From Haliclona indistincta (Eukaryota > Porifera > Demospongiae > Haplosclerida > Chalinidae): a stretch of 64,000 bases of DNA. Location: assembly GCA_964017065.1 (NCBI GenBank), contig OZ024789.1, positions 1,024,764 through 1,088,763 of the forward strand. The letters run 5' to 3'. Each line of letters begins with the position of its first letter. Position 1 is the first letter of the stretch. Of this stretch, positions 1 to 10,937 are shown in pieces. The notes under the pieces are model-generated. The model saw only the letters and a program-made list of their open reading frames with translations. It was not told the origin of the DNA and ran no database searches. Made by a program: the position numbers and the translations under genes.

Positions 1-105
1 CAGGGATGGAGTGGTGCAGAAGCTGCATGGAGCTTGTCTAACAGCTTGACAGGCAGTACAGGCAGAAGCAAGGTTCTCAATCTCCTTGTCTAGACCAGGC
101 CACCA

Positions 106-790
106 AAAATATAGCTCCGCGCAATCGATTTCATTCTGGAGACTCCTGGATGGCTAAGATGAAGCTCTTGTAACACAACTCGCTGGAGGTGTTTTGGAAT
201 AACAACATGAATACCCCAGAGCAGACACACAGCTTCGATAGTCAATTCGTGTTGTCTCTGATGGTAGGGCTTCAACTCTTCAGCAACAGTAGAAGGCCAA
301 CCAGATCTGGTAAAACGAACAACCCTGGAGAGAACTTGAAGGGGATCTTTCCTGCTACAAGATTGAATCGAAACAGAGGTAACAGGCAGAGCATAGATCT
401 GGGAGATGTTAAACTCAGTAGGACCAGAATAGGTCGTAGCAGACTCAGGTAGGCGAGACAAAGCATCAGCATATGGGCTTTAGTAGGCTTGAACACAATA
501 TCATATGTGTATGCTGACAGAACAACAGCCCACCTTTGTAATCTGGCAGCGGCAAGCGGAGGGACTCCTTGTTTCGATCCCAGAATAGAGAGTAGCGGCT
601 TGTGATCAGTTAGAAGAGTGAATTTCCGTCTATAGAGATAATCATGAAATTTCTTAACGGAGAACACAAGCGCCAAGGCCTCTTTGTCTAGTTGAGAGTA
701 GTTCCTTTCACTTTTAGTAAGAGAACGCGAGGCAAAAGCTATCGGTCTCTCTGACTGATCAGGTAGAACAGATAACCGCACCAAGACCAT
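106..790 (-). pseudogene. Gypsy RNase H and integrase zinc domain, frameshifted
   Basis: RNase H is recognisable in IAFASRSLTKSERNYSQLDK and LLTDHKPLLSILG, with catalytic Glu and Asp. A frameshift near 465 separates the spacer (SRLPESATTYSG). The integrase HHCC domain then starts at LQELHLSHPGVSRMKS. A base is missing near 105, in the IFWWP motif. Everything further downstream is outside the window. Confidence 0.82.
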
Positions 791-1342
791 AAGCAGAAGC
801 ATCAGCAGCAACTTTGATTGGTAGGTTCGGATCGTAATGAACCAACACTTGTGAAGAGATTAGCCCTTCCTTAGCTGCTTGAAATGCCTTGACACAGTCT
901 TGTGTCCAGCTCCACTTGTGATTCTTCTGCAACAACTGATTGAGAGGATACAGTATTGATGCGAGGTTCGGAACAAACTTGCAGTAATAGTTCAGTAACC
1001 CCAGAAACGAACGCAGTTGTTGGACATTCTTCGGAGTAGGAGCATCTATGACAGCACGAAGCTTATCATCTGTAGGATGTTGACCTTCTGAGTCCAAACG
1101 ATGTCCCAGATACTCAACACTATCCTGCATGAAACGGCACTTGGACTTCTTCAACTTCACACCATGCTTTCGCAACCTCAACAGTACCAGCTCAAGATTT
1201 CTCAAATGCTCTGCATCTGTATCACCAGTAACCAGAATGTCGTCAATATAGCAAACAACACCCGGTACCCCCTGAAGGATATTGTCCATTGTGCGCTGGA
1301 ACAGAGCAGGAGCAGAGGCAACACCAAATGGTAGGTGAGTGT
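759..1342 (-). pseudogene. Gypsy RT, second half, and start of RNase H
   Basis: The frame resumes at PFGVASAPALFQRTMDNIL and contains the polymerase active site VVCYIDDILVTG. It continues through the thumb (FLGLLNYYCKFVPN) to the first RNase H Asp in VAADASAYGLGAV. An extra base near 770 shifts the frame, and the RNase H continues in another frame. Family identity is secure from motif order. Confidence 0.88.
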
Positions 1343-1978
1343 TAGGCATGAGCCTATTATTCTTTTAAATTTTCCTATTATTCTTTTTAGAATTTCTCAA
1401 ATTATAGCCCGATTATTCTTATTAAATGGACCGATTATTCTTGTGATTCTCAAAGCATCATGACAATTACAACACAATATTTACAGGTAATTAATGAGCA
1501 ACATTTGACAAACACTAAGCTGTTTAGTACAGATTGTCTATTCCCTTTTGTTATACTGTAGCATAATAGAAGCTTCGACGTAGTCTTGCTCTTAACTGTT
1601 TGCTTGCAAAGGTATTGTTCAAAACAGAAAAGACTCTTTCTCGACTAGACTAGACTACTCGACTAGAGGACTGACTGTGAGCAGCATTGACGGTGAGATC
1701 TGACCCTGGCACCGACGTTGTCAAATCATCGACTTCTTCTTCACTGCTCGTGCTCAGCTCGTACTCGTCACCATCATCGTCCACACGCATCAACTCATCG
1801 ATCGCTTCTTCTACTGATCTTGCCATGTGGACCGCTTAGTACAGACGTTACTGCGGGGCGTGGAAACGTGCACGTGATCATTTGCCTAAATTTCACCGAT
1901 TATTCTCGAATAATTCTCAAAATTTTACACTACCTATATTATTCTAAAAATTATTCCGGCATAATGGGCGCATGCCTA
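1343..1978. mobile_element. hAT-like MITE inserted in gypsy RT
   Basis: The ends are inverted: TAGGCATGAGCC on the left and the complement of TAGGCATGCGCC on the right. The flanks are GTGAGTGT (1335-1342) and GCGAGTGT (1979-1986), an 8-bp duplication with one mismatch, as expected for hAT. Removing the insert rejoins the RT frame between YQYTR and PFGV. The interior is AT-rich with repeated short TTATTCT motifs and has no credible gene. Confidence 0.75.
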
Positions 1979-3183
1979 GCGAGTGTACTGATAGAGACCT
2001 CTGTGGGTATTGACGGTGACCAACTCCCGCGACTCCTCATCAAGTTGTAATTGCAGGTAGGCATGCTGTAGATCCAGGGTAGTAAATGATTTTCCACCTG
2101 CAAGGGTAGCAAAAAGATATTTAGGAGAGGGGAGAGGATACTGTTCTATATCCATCTGGGGATTGATGGTCATCTTGTAGTCCCCACAGATACGGAAACG
2201 ACCGTCCTTCTTAGGCACAGTGACAATTGGAGCAGCCCAGTTGCTATGAGAGACTTTGGTGATGATCCCTTTCGATTCCAGAGCATCCAACTCCAGGTCG
2301 ATAGCATCCTTGATAGCGAAGGGTAAGGAGCGGGCTTTGCAGAACTTGGGTTTTGCATCTGAGCTGACATGAAGCTTGGCTTGCAGTGGCTGCATCTCAC
2401 CATTGGCGGACTCGGTCATGATGGTACCAAGCTCATTATTGAAGAGGTCTGGAAAATTGGTGAGGAGACTGTTCACAGAAGAACTCCCTTTGGCGTAGAC
2501 TGCAGAGATAGATTTCCAGTCTAGCACAACATGTGGTAACCAGTTTCTTCCCAGGAGTGTTGGACCATCTGGTGAGACTACAGTGAGGGAAAGAGATTTT
2601 TGTTCACTGCAATTATACACAACATTAACTGTCATCTCTCCAACCACCTCGACTTGATCACCAGTGTAGGATTTCAGTCTCACGTTCGATGCACGAAGAG
2701 AAGCATCAGGAAAGAGATATTGTTGTTGACGCTTAGACATGATGGTGACTGCGGCTCCAGTATCCAACTCCATTCGTACTGGCTTGTCATTGAGCAGCAA
2801 CTCCACCTCTATTGGCTTTGCTGTCCTGGCACCAAGAACGAAAATTTGAGATACACGCAGATCGTCAGAATCACTGCTGTCGTCTTGTTTCACAAAGGTC
2901 TGTCGTTGAGGATTGCGACCTCCACCTCCTTTCTTCTTCGGTTGACGGCAGACAGAAGCGATATGTCCAACTTTGTCACAACGATGACAGCGAGCATCCC
3001 GGAAGCGGCAGTGTTGAGGGTCGTGGTTAGTTTTTCCACACCTGAAACATTGACTGCGAGAAGGGCGCTTGCTCGGCTGATCAACTTTGTGGATAGGCTC
3101 TACTGGATCATGACACTTGAAACCTTTAGCACTCTCGGCAGCGGTTTCCATAGCTGAGGCTATCTCCAAGGTGCGCTTGAGAT
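1979..3183 (-). pseudogene. Gypsy nucleocapsid, protease and first half of RT
   Basis: The frame holds two CCHC knuckles (CFRCGKTNHDPQHC, then CHRCDKVGHIASVC), a retropepsin active site in MELDTGAAVTIMSK, and the start of reverse transcriptase: FRICGDYKMTINPQ, then TTLDLQHAYLQLQL with the first catalytic Asp. It ends at LYQYTR, where a MITE is inserted; the rest of RT resumes beyond the MITE at 1342. It processed and copied the element RNA in its intact relatives. Disabled by the insertion and by the upstream TAG. Confidence 0.88.
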
Positions 3184-3184
3184 C

Positions 3185-3643
3185 CTACGCGTCCTCTGTA
3201 AGCAGGCATCTCTGAATCACTTCACTGCGAAGTCCACAGACAATTCTATCTCTGAGAGCTTCCTCCAGATATTCAGCATTGAACGAACATTTAGCAGCCA
3301 TGCGGCGCAACTCTGCGACATACTCCGATAAGGATTCTCCTTCTCTCTGGTTCCTCCTGTTGAAATGGAATCTCTGGGTGATAACCAAAGGTTCGGGCTC
3401 AAAGTGTTTCTTTAACAGACCGACCAAATCATCATAGTCTTTGTCCTGTGGCTTATCAGGAGAAAATAAATTACGAAGAAGAGAATATGCATCCAAACCT
3501 ATGACTGACAAGAACACAGAGACCTTTTTGTCATCTTCAACAGAGTTGGCTGCAACGTAGACTTCAAAACGCTCCTTGTACGATTCAAAAGGTTCAGCAT
3601 CAGCCTTGAATGGTTCCAAACGTCCATATCTTGCTGTTGCCAT
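3185..3643 (-). pseudogene. Gypsy Gag fragment
   Basis: A 152-residue frame starts MATARYGRLEPF and contains the retrotransposon Gag pattern: YKERFEVYVAANSV, a run ending in ALRDRIVCGL, and RLEPFKADAEPFESY at the start. Gag proteins of this family form the cytoplasmic retroelement particle. The frame ends at a TAG, but the same frame continues at once into the zinc-knuckle part at 3169, so the stop looks like a nonsense mutation in one Gag-Pol frame rather than a true end. Programmed read-through is possible but the other lesions argue for decay. Confidence 0.8.
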
Positions 3644-3685
3644 GATGCAGCTAGGGTACGGACACCTTGACTCGTCGCCAAAATA

Positions 3686-3866
3686 TGTAGTAACGTGACT
3701 CAGAAACTTAGAGGACTGAATTAGCTGGGATCAAAATTCTAATATCAAATCACGACACACAGTATTTAAACAGAGAGAGGAACAATGACTACAACACTCA
3801 CATGACAAAAATAAAAGGTGACAGACTGACTGACTACAACAAGACTGAGGATTACAAGAAATAACA
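3686..3866 (-). repeat. Candidate 5' LTR of the gypsy element
   Basis: This 181-bp stretch lies just upstream of gag on the minus strand, begins TG and ends CA, and is followed within a few bases by GGCGACGAGTC. The second LTR would lie left of the window, so identity cannot be tested. Confidence 0.35.
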
Positions 3867-4029
3867 AACATTAATACAATCTATGCTATTAATTTTAATG
3901 CACACTTTTTGAGCAATCTGATTGGTCGAAAGTCACGTGGTATGGTCTAATTATGCTATAACCTATGATTACTCCTCATGCAGGTAGTATACTGCCAACC
4001 CATCAACTGCCTCTCCTGAATCTACATAG

Positions 4030-4465
4030 ACGAAAATAACCAGCAGTACTGTAGTAGACACTAGTAACAGCAGCACTGTAGTAGACACTAGTAACCACTG
4101 TAGTAGACACTAGTAACAGCAGCAGTGTATAGTAGACACTAGTACCAGCAGCACTGTAGTAGACACTAGTACCAGCAGCACTGTAGTAGACACTAGTACC
4201 AGCAGTACTGTAGTAGACACTAGTAACAGCAGCACTGTAGTAGACACTAGTAACCACTGTAGTAGACACTAGTACCAGCAGCAGTGTAGTAGACACTAGT
4301 ACCAGCAGCACTGTAGTAGACACTAGTACCAGCAGCACTGTAGTAGACACTAGTACCAGCAGTACTGTAGTAGACACTAGTACCAGCAGCACTGTAGTAG
4401 ACACTAGTACCAGCAGCACTGTAGTGGACACTAGTACCAGCAGCACTGTAGTACACACTAGTACC
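4030..4465. repeat. 27-bp minisatellite
   Basis: About sixteen units of roughly 27 bp, core GTAGTAGACACTAGTACC followed by AGCAGCACT, with a few shortened units. The long open frames across it are a consequence of the repeat. It occupies the variable interior of a truncated, inverted copy of the composite repeat also seen at 29 kb and 46 kb. Confidence 0.9.
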
Positions 4466-4489
4466 AGCAGTACTTCTACTGCAGCTTGC

Positions 4490-5310
4490 ATTGCATGCTT
4501 CCATGGTACTGTTTTGATGCTTCCATGGATCTACTGCATGCATACGTGCTGTCATAGTTATGCATCTGCCAATTGGATGCTATAGCATACATGCTAATGC
4601 ACCAAGGCATCTGCACCTTTGGTGCGTTTTTTTGTAGACTAGTTATTTAGACTAGTTAATGTAGACTAGTTATTGTAGAGTGACTGACCTTAGATGTTTA
4701 TTCAGTTTTATTTTGCTTCTCCTGGGTCAAAAACCATTATGGCTAATCTCTGGATAGTAAAATCCGGTCTCCTTATAGTTCTACTGTTATAGTACTACTA
4801 TTATCCAGAGACTACTACAGTATCATTATAATAATTATCTAGATAGTAGAATCCGGTCAATGCATTCACCTTTTGCTCATGCATGATCACTTGAAATCAT
4901 GCAATGCACCATTCTGAGTAGTTTAAATAATAATTATTACTTACTGTGTACTTACAGAGAACATTTCATATGGACGCACGAGTGCTGATTGTGTTGCAGG
5001 TGGACAAGTTAAAATTATAACTGGAGATGTGAATCAAGATAATCGTAAATATTGCTGCTGCTTACAGTAATTATTATAGTTACTGCTTTTTGTATTGTTT
5101 GATTAGTCAACTTTCTAATACTCTAGTTCTGTTGATGATTAATAATTATTAATAATTATTATTTTCACGAATAATAACCATTTGCAAAAAAACTTTTTAT
5201 ACTTGACCATGTGATGCTGCTGGTCTGGTCGGAATAGTCACTCAATTTATTCACTTGCTGTACATGTCGTCATCCAATGTAAGAGAATGATTCAATTCAC
5301 CAGGGGTAAG
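4490..5310 (-). repeat. Inverted duplication, arm A (partner 28,575-29,345)
   Basis: The sequence from about 4,490 to 5,310 is the reverse complement of about 28,575-29,345 with few differences. Shared landmarks are the hairpin around the GCACC/GGTGC pair, the ACTAGTTATTGTAGAGTGACT flank, and GAATGATTCAATTCA at the outer end. The copied part includes both the start of the composite repeat and its flanking host DNA, so it is a segmental duplication rather than an independent insertion. Confidence 0.85.
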
Positions 5311-5429
5311 TGGAAAAACCGGATACAACAGGAAACGAACGCGGACACGAACGCGAACTCGGAAACGAACTCAAATGTGATCACGTGCTCAATGTAACAG
5401 GAAACCGCGCCCATAATTACTATACTACT

Positions 5430-6060
5430 TAGCCTCGCCTCCAGGCCACTCCCGCGGTCCCCAAAGCTGAGAGATGGCCTGTTACAGACTGTCTGCGCAT
5501 GCTCCAAAATTACACCAAAACTGGTGTTGTTAGTAAAACACAGTGTACTTTCCGTGAATTTGTTCGCGCACGTTTAGATATACGTCCGTTCCAATTTACA
5601 TCAACAATGACTAGCGCTACTGTTACTGCTACCGATACCTTCAATGACGCTGTAAAATATGTTCTTCAGTGGGAGAGTTGGCAAAGCTGGAATGGTGCTG
5701 CTCGTACGCGATATTACAGCAACGCAGGCTGTGCTGTCTGGCACCACATAGCTGTAATATCGCGTACGAGCAGCGCTCGGCGAAAACATCGCATGGATTC
5801 CTGCACAGATGGCAGACGAGCATGCTCGAGCAGTTTTAGCTTCGTACCTTTCGCACAACTAAAGAAAGAGTGTATACAATCAATCGTGCTTAGTCTTCAC
5901 AGGGCGAGTTCGTAGCTCCGCGAAGGCTAACACTGCATTGCTGAAATTTGCTATATTTGATGCCCATCAATAGACAAGCAAACTGCACGCAGCGACTCTG
6001 TCTGCATGAATACCCATTGCTAGGAAAATACAGCTACTTGCACAATTCATGAATATAATG
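5430..6060. mobile_element. Right-truncated TAGCCTCG-end MITE (Academ-derivative family)
   Basis: Starts TAGCCTCGCCTCCAGGC and is collinear with the complete MITE at 53,630-54,341 as far as the AATATAAT near 6,060; beyond that the right end is missing. The interior carries a strong hairpin at about 5,698-5,776, with arms CTGCTCGTACGCGATATTAC and its complement. No 9-bp duplication can be recovered because only one end remains. Confidence 0.75.
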
Positions 6061-6138
6061 AACAGATTTCATAAAACCCTCGGCGTGTTGCACATTGTAG
6101 AGTTAGCTATCGAACGGTGACCATTGCTGGCAGGCAAG

Positions 6139-6360
6139 CTAAGGGGACTTACCACAACTTCCGGCCAGAGAGCAATCGCTCCAAAAGGAAGCATGCTGTG
6201 GATCCATGCCATCAGAACTAGGGACGTCGGCAAGTAAGCCAGGCAAGTGGACGAAAATATGTTCGCTGACTTTAAAGAGACCGATTTCTACAATTTCTGG
6301 GGTAGCTATTGGACCCACTTGGTGTAAGCTTGAACACTGACTTGACCTAAACTTGGTCAT
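6139..6360 (-). other. Possible isolated coding exon, unrecognised
   Basis: A 73-residue open frame (MTKFRSSQCSSL to SLAGSCG) ends at a good donor, GTGGTAAGT, on the minus strand. It has ordinary amino-acid use and no repeats, but I recognise no domain and see no partner exon. It could equally be chance. Confidence 0.2.
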
Positions 6361-6374
6361 CGTTCACAGATGGG

Positions 6375-6620
6375 ATGCAGATCAAGTTGCAAATCATTAG
6401 CTTCTCTTCGAATACACATAGACTAGAACGTGCAATACGTCGTGTAAAAGAATTTGATATTCTCAGTGGTAGATGTATTATCCCTGCAACACTTGCTGGT
6501 TCTGCTAATCAAATATGGACAGTATGTGCTCTTCTTACAAAATTAATGTTCAATCTCCTCTTATTTCTTGCTAACATTCTGTATCACATTGTGTTGTTCG
6601 TTACTTTTGTGTCATTACAT
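6375..6620 (+). pseudogene. Scrap of a DDE_Tnp_4-type (Harbinger/ISL2EU-like) transposase
   Basis: The translation contains RAIRRVKEFDILSG followed by ATLAGSANQIWTVCALLTKL. This matches the C-terminal part of DDE_Tnp_4 nuclease proteins, where an RIHIERAIRR-type helix carries the last catalytic Glu. Here the helix is split by a frameshift (RIHID then a stop in one frame, ERAIRR in another) and no upstream catalytic domain is present. It is a short relic with no visible terminal repeats. Confidence 0.6.
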
Positions 6621-6744
6621 GCTAACATTATATCATAAACTTAATAGTTTAATTTTACTGCCGCAAAATATGCTCACAAACCATGCAGATAGCAGACTAC
6701 CAGTATGCTCACTTTATTAGTCTAGTCTTTGAAATAGTATAAAA

Positions 6745-7343
6745 TTAACCCTTTAAGCCCTAATGACGCAATTGTGCGTCATACATACTTCAGACAGCAT
6801 AACTTTATGAAAAAGTGCTAAAATATCCCAAAATTAAGCCAAATTGAAGAATACAAATAACCACAAAAAGTTGACCGGTTTTCGGCGCGCCCCCTGCGCT
6901 AAACGTATTGGCTTCGGCATTTCTATGGCTTCAGTGCAAATTTCACAACATTTTAGGAAAAACAAAATGGCTGCCAAGAAAATTTGGACATTTTATGGCT
7001 TCGGGTGCTCGGAAAACACATTTTGGCGCGTTCTCAACGATCTGGGCTACATTTTACATTGACCAAAACCACTGCTATTTACATGTACTTTTCAGTAGCC
7101 AGCCCCAAAGCACTAACTTTGAGCAAAATTTGACGAGGTCGCTGCACTTTATCGGCTTCACTTTCGAAGTGGGAGGGGCATATCGACCGACTTGAGTATG
7201 GGCAATTGCGGCTACTCACTGGCGTAAAAGGACGCAAATTTGAGACCAGTAGCACAAAAGACACACGAGATATTCACGATAGAAGTGGTCAGCATTTACG
7301 AGGTTAAAATTTCAGCAAGATAATTTAGTAGTTAAAGGGTTAA
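6745..7343. mobile_element. TTAA-flanked MITE, copy 1 (piggyBac-type target)
   Basis: The element begins TTAACCCTTTAAG and ends GTTAAAGGGTTAA, so both borders are TTAA. An inverted second copy of nearly the same length lies at 55,802-56,399, also between TTAA sites. The interiors match closely (shared GCGCTAAACGTATTGGC and AACAAAATGGCTGCC). TTAA duplication is the piggyBac/Kolobok signature; no transposase is present. The overlapping open frames inside are not genes. Confidence 0.85.
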
Positions 7344-7464
7344 TTGTTATAAATTTAGAAAAATACTATTATTGTTTTTAACAATAATCACAATTGCAAA
7401 AGGCTACTGAATTTAGTTAGTGGTCATATAACATGGTAGCTATCATTTTCATCAATTAATTTGC

Positions 7465-8835
7465 TTACTCACTGGAAGCTTCTGTATAAAGAAATGTATA
7501 ATGATAAGCATAATTGGTGTACTTACTGCATAAGCGGCAAATGAATTTGTATCTTTTAGCTGGCCGTCTCTTCATTCCAGCACAGTAGTATATAGTGCCA
7601 CCAATGCCAATGTGTATGTTCACAGCCAATCCAATCTCTTGCTTCTTTTTCATTGTATTGCTTTCTACACCCCATGCAATGCTCGTCATCGCCATCAACA
7701 TTTGCAACCTCTGTGGAAAAAATAATCATTACAATCTATTCAGTAAAGCATACCAGTGCAGGAAGCAGTTGAAGTTGAAGTGTGAATCTTACTCCGTTTA
7801 GTAGTGATGCTATTTATAAATTTCTGTCCGCAATGTGCATAAAAATTATGGTTTAGACCATACTGGTACAGCTGATAATCAAGTTCAAAATTAGATACCT
7901 ATAATCGTACCTCCTTTCCTTTGTCTTACAAGTCTTGCCGGTGAATGTTGCAGCCGTGCAGCCAATGCTGTATGCTTTACCGGGCTATGTTTTGCTGGGC
8001 TCCTGCATTTTAGACGGGATTTCCTTGCCTTTTTTGCTACAAATTAATAGAACCATTATCAAATTCTGTGTAAACTCATCACCAAACCTGCAACAGTTAC
8101 TGCTGGTTGTTGTTGTTGCTCAAACACAAGCTGTCTTTTTGACTGGACTGAACCCTCTTTAACATTATCAGAATTGATTATTATTTTATGCATAATTATT
8201 AGTATAATAATTAAATTTACTTGGTTGTGAAGTTGGAGTTGTCATTGAATCACAAACTGTGCCGGAGTCTATATCTTCAATAAAATAGAATGCTGTGAGC
8301 AAAGCTACATAACAAAATCTTTACCTTCTAGTGTTTCGTCAGCAATAACTTGTGTGTCTCTGACAGTATCTGCATAGTATAGATAGGTACATGCAGCATG
8401 TTTCATTGTTATTAACTCTGCAAAAACCTGTTTCAACTGTTCCCATAACGGCAGCATCTAGACTGTCTGTTAAATAAAAACATAATGCCTACGCTGTCAT
8501 TAAACTTAGTATTTCTAGACCTTGATCCATAATAATTTGATCTGAAGAATATTCTGTAACTGCAGAAACACTGTCTGCTAATTAAGAAAGCACTTGTTAG
8601 TACTATAATTATATATCCTCAAACCTTCATCCATTATCTGGTCTGAAGCAACAACTGATTCAGTAGCAGCATCAACACTGCCAGCTAATTTGAATAATTC
8701 TATAATACAGTGTAATGGGGGTATGTGCTCAAACCTTCTTCCGCTATATGGTCAGAAGAAACAACTGATTCATGCTCAGTAGCTGCAACAACACTGTCTG
8801 CTAATTAAGGAAGCACTTGTTAGTATTGTAATTAT
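7465..8835 (-). CDS. Probable multi-exon gene or relic with PHD-like finger and small repeated exons
   Basis: Reading the minus strand, several short stretches are bordered by AG and GT and encode similar acidic peptides: ADSVVAATEHESVVSSDH, AGSVDAATESVVASDQIM and a third of the same type. A basic exon at about 7,915-8,035 (KKARKSRLKCRSPAKHSP) follows. The last visible exon, about 7,524-7,710, carries DEHCMGCRKQYN, DWIGCE, HWWHY, then YYCAG and FICRLC before GTAAGT. Cys-x2-Cys, a WWHY-type core and a closing Cys-x2-Cys resemble a PHD finger, which reads histone tails in known proteins. One frame change is needed after HWWHY and one Cys pair looks imperfect, so this may be a decayed gene. The start and end are not determined. 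Confidence 0.4.
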
Positions 8836-8975
8836 GATCACAGCACTATCGGTCCACTTACGCGGTACCGTGCTATCGATTTTTAGTTCCCGCGTCATCG
8901 AATAGCACGATCTACCGTTTAACCGTTGAGCGTTATTGCCCGGGGTCCCGTTCACGGTGGTAATGATACGTATAC

Positions 8976-9114
8976 GTTATACCATGCCTACCCGTACCCG
9001 TGGTGTATCACGAATACACGAAGCAATAACTATTAATCCCGAGGGCGTAGCCCGAGGGATTAATGGTTATTGCTGAGTGTATTCATGATATACCACAGGT
9101 AGGCATGGTATAAC
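8976..9114. repeat. Foldback repeat with CpG-rich centre
   Basis: The arms GTTATACCATGCCTACC and its complement enclose a second paired segment, and the centre reads CCCGAGGGCGTAGCCCGAGGG. The whole unit could form one long hairpin. It resembles in design the foldbacks at 41.45, 52.39 and 56.76 kb. Confidence 0.75.
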
Positions 9115-9269
9115 TGACTTGTACCATGGCAACCACAGGGCCCACTGATGTCTGTAGGTTTCTATAGGATAAATAAGGGCGGCTTGCACACTCTTTATAG
9201 TTTACTGGTGAGGTTGACTCGCAACTCTCACCCCTTCCTATTTTTCTCTCTAGAAGGTAGATCATTTTT

Positions 9270-9323
9270 TAGCCTCGTGACCAGGCTCGTATTAGAGCCT
9301 GGTTCATACTGCACGCGCATGCG
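9270..9323 (+). repeat. Left terminal inverted repeat of AcademH-like element
   Basis: 54 bp, identical to the complement of 14341-14394. It contains its own 8-bp hairpin, CCAGGCTC ... GAGCCTGG with a 6-base loop, a possible protein-recognition structure. The perfect 9-bp duplication ATCATTTTT abuts it at 9261-9269. Confidence 0.95.
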
Positions 9324-9412
9324 TCAAATTTTCCTGGAATGTCAGGAAACCGTGTTATTATTAGTAAACTGCCGTGTTATGTTGACGTCATCAGAACAGC
9401 TGTAGCTTATGA

Positions 9413-10824
9413 ATGGAAGCTTTTGAAAGCGCCATCTCCCACGCACTTCAGCGCGTCTGTCCGGGAATTACTCCCAAACCAGAACAACTTGATGCCATAC
9501 GTGCAGTTTACAACGGGAAAGACGTATTCGTATGGCTGCCAACTGGATTTGGGAAGTCATTCTGCTACGAGATGCTCCCGTTTGTGATGGATCACAAGCT
9601 TGGTCGAGTGAGTACTACATGCAGCAGCGTCGTTTTAGTGATCTCGCCCCTTATCGCTCTCATGGTTGACCAAGTTATCAGTTTGAGAAGGCGAGGTATT
9701 CGAGCAGCAGTACTGAGTACTGGAAGTGGCGTTGAGAAATCACTTATAGCCAGTGAAGAAGACCTTGCAGAGTGTAGCTTATTGTATAGTGCTCCAGAAT
9801 CTCTAGTAATATCTAGATGGAGAGATGTCTTGGAAACTCCTGTGATTTCTAAGAGAATAGTGGCTGTAATTGTTGATGAAGCACACTGCGTGTCAATGTG
9901 GTACGTATATTTATCATGATTATTTTTTATGGTAATGCATGGACTATCAATTCATAGAATCTACTACACTGTATAATTTTATTTAGGAGTAAAGACTTTA
10001 GACCAGCATACGGCCGCCTTCATGAAATCAGGGCACTTATGCCACCATGTACTCCATTGCTTGCTTGTACGGCTACAGCAACCAAGAGCGTCAGGGAGCA
10101 ACTAATCGTGAGTCTCAATATGGAAGGGTGTGAGCTAGTGTTCACTTCAGTAGACAGGCCCAATATATACCATGAAGTAAAAGGCCGCACTGACATAAAG
10201 TCTGACATGGAGCCATTTGTGAATAGTTTGAAGAAAAACAAGATCAGTTCTCCACGTGTGATTGTCTATTGCCAATCTCTGAATTTTTGTTCTGACTTAT
10301 ATGCACATTTCTTATTTGAACTGGGTGACAGAGCCTACTATCCCATGGGTAGTGAAAAGATCCCTGAAAATCGTGTTATTGCCATGTTTCACTCTCGGAC
10401 CAATGAGGAAAACAAGAAGATTGTGCTAGCTAGCTTGACCAAGCCCAAAGGAACTGTACGGATAGTATTTGCTACTGTAGCATTGGGCATGGGCATTCAC
10501 TTAGCAGATGCAGATACCATATTGCATTACGGTGCCCCAACAAGCATTGATGACTACTGTCAAAGTAGTGGAAGAGGAGGTCGCAGTGGTGGACAAGCCA
10601 AGTCAAAAATTTTTTGGAAACCTCGTGACTGCCCACGAAAAAAAGATCCCACTACACCTCATGATCATGAGATGGCTGCTGTAAGAAGCTACCTAGAACT
10701 TAAAACAACCTGTCGCCGCAAATGGTTACTGGGCTACTTTGGACAATCATCTATGTTTACTGGGGGTGCAAGTTTGTGTTGTGATATTTGTAGTGATGCA
10801 TGTCAAACTCTGGATACTCAGTGA
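9413..10824 (+). CDS. RecQ-like superfamily 2 DNA helicase of the transposon (2 exons)
   Basis: Exons 9413-9900 and 9987-10824, intron GTACGT...TTTAG; the split codon restores the Trp after DEAHCVSM. The product has 441 residues. Visible motifs in order: Walker A LPTGFGKS (42-49), motif II DEAHC (155-159), DFRPAYGRL of the RecQ core (about 166-174), motif III TATAT (191-195), motif VI QSSGRGGRSG (355-364). The end resembles a RecQ zinc-binding subdomain (CRRKWLLGYFG, then CCDICSDAC). No HRDC or RQC extension is seen, so it is a minimal 3'-5' helicase. It probably unwinds ends or intermediates during transposition (inference). An AATAAA at 10889-10894 can serve polyadenylation. The gene lies 113 bases from the convergent transposase-like gene. 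No frameshift or stop is seen. Confidence 0.92.
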
Positions 10825-10937
10825 TGTAATTTTTGTTATGGACAAAAAGCAATTAATGTATAGTAAACAAAAATTGAATAGTAACAATAATAAAGTATGC
10901 TGTATACAGTAAACAAAAAACTAATTATAAAATGAAA

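Larger units (their letters stand above)
1..3866 (-). mobile_element. Degenerate Ty3/gypsy LTR retrotransposon, 3' part outside window
   Basis: Reading the minus strand from 3643 downwards gives Gag, two zinc knuckles, an aspartic protease (DTGA), reverse transcriptase (YIDD), RNase H and the zinc-binding start of integrase, which is the Ty3/gypsy order. The element runs off the left edge inside integrase. It is not functional: there is an in-frame TAG after Gag near 3185, frameshifts near 770, 465 and 105, and a 636-bp MITE inside RT. A candidate 5' LTR (minus strand) is 3686-3866: it starts TGTTA, ends CTACA, and is followed by GGCGACGAGTC, a plausible primer-binding region. The LTR call is weak because the partner LTR is outside the window. 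Confidence 0.9.

Noticed and set aside
4003..4555. Val/Leu/Ser/Thr repeat proteins on the minus strand
   Set aside because: They follow the 27-bp minisatellite (nine codons per unit), so openness is automatic.
5499..5915. 138-residue + frame
   Set aside because: It lies inside a MITE and crosses a perfect hairpin; the related copy at 53.7 kb does not keep the frame.
6844..7264. Several 61-95-residue frames
   Set aside because: They fall within the TTAA MITE and are not preserved in the second copy at 55.8-56.4 kb.
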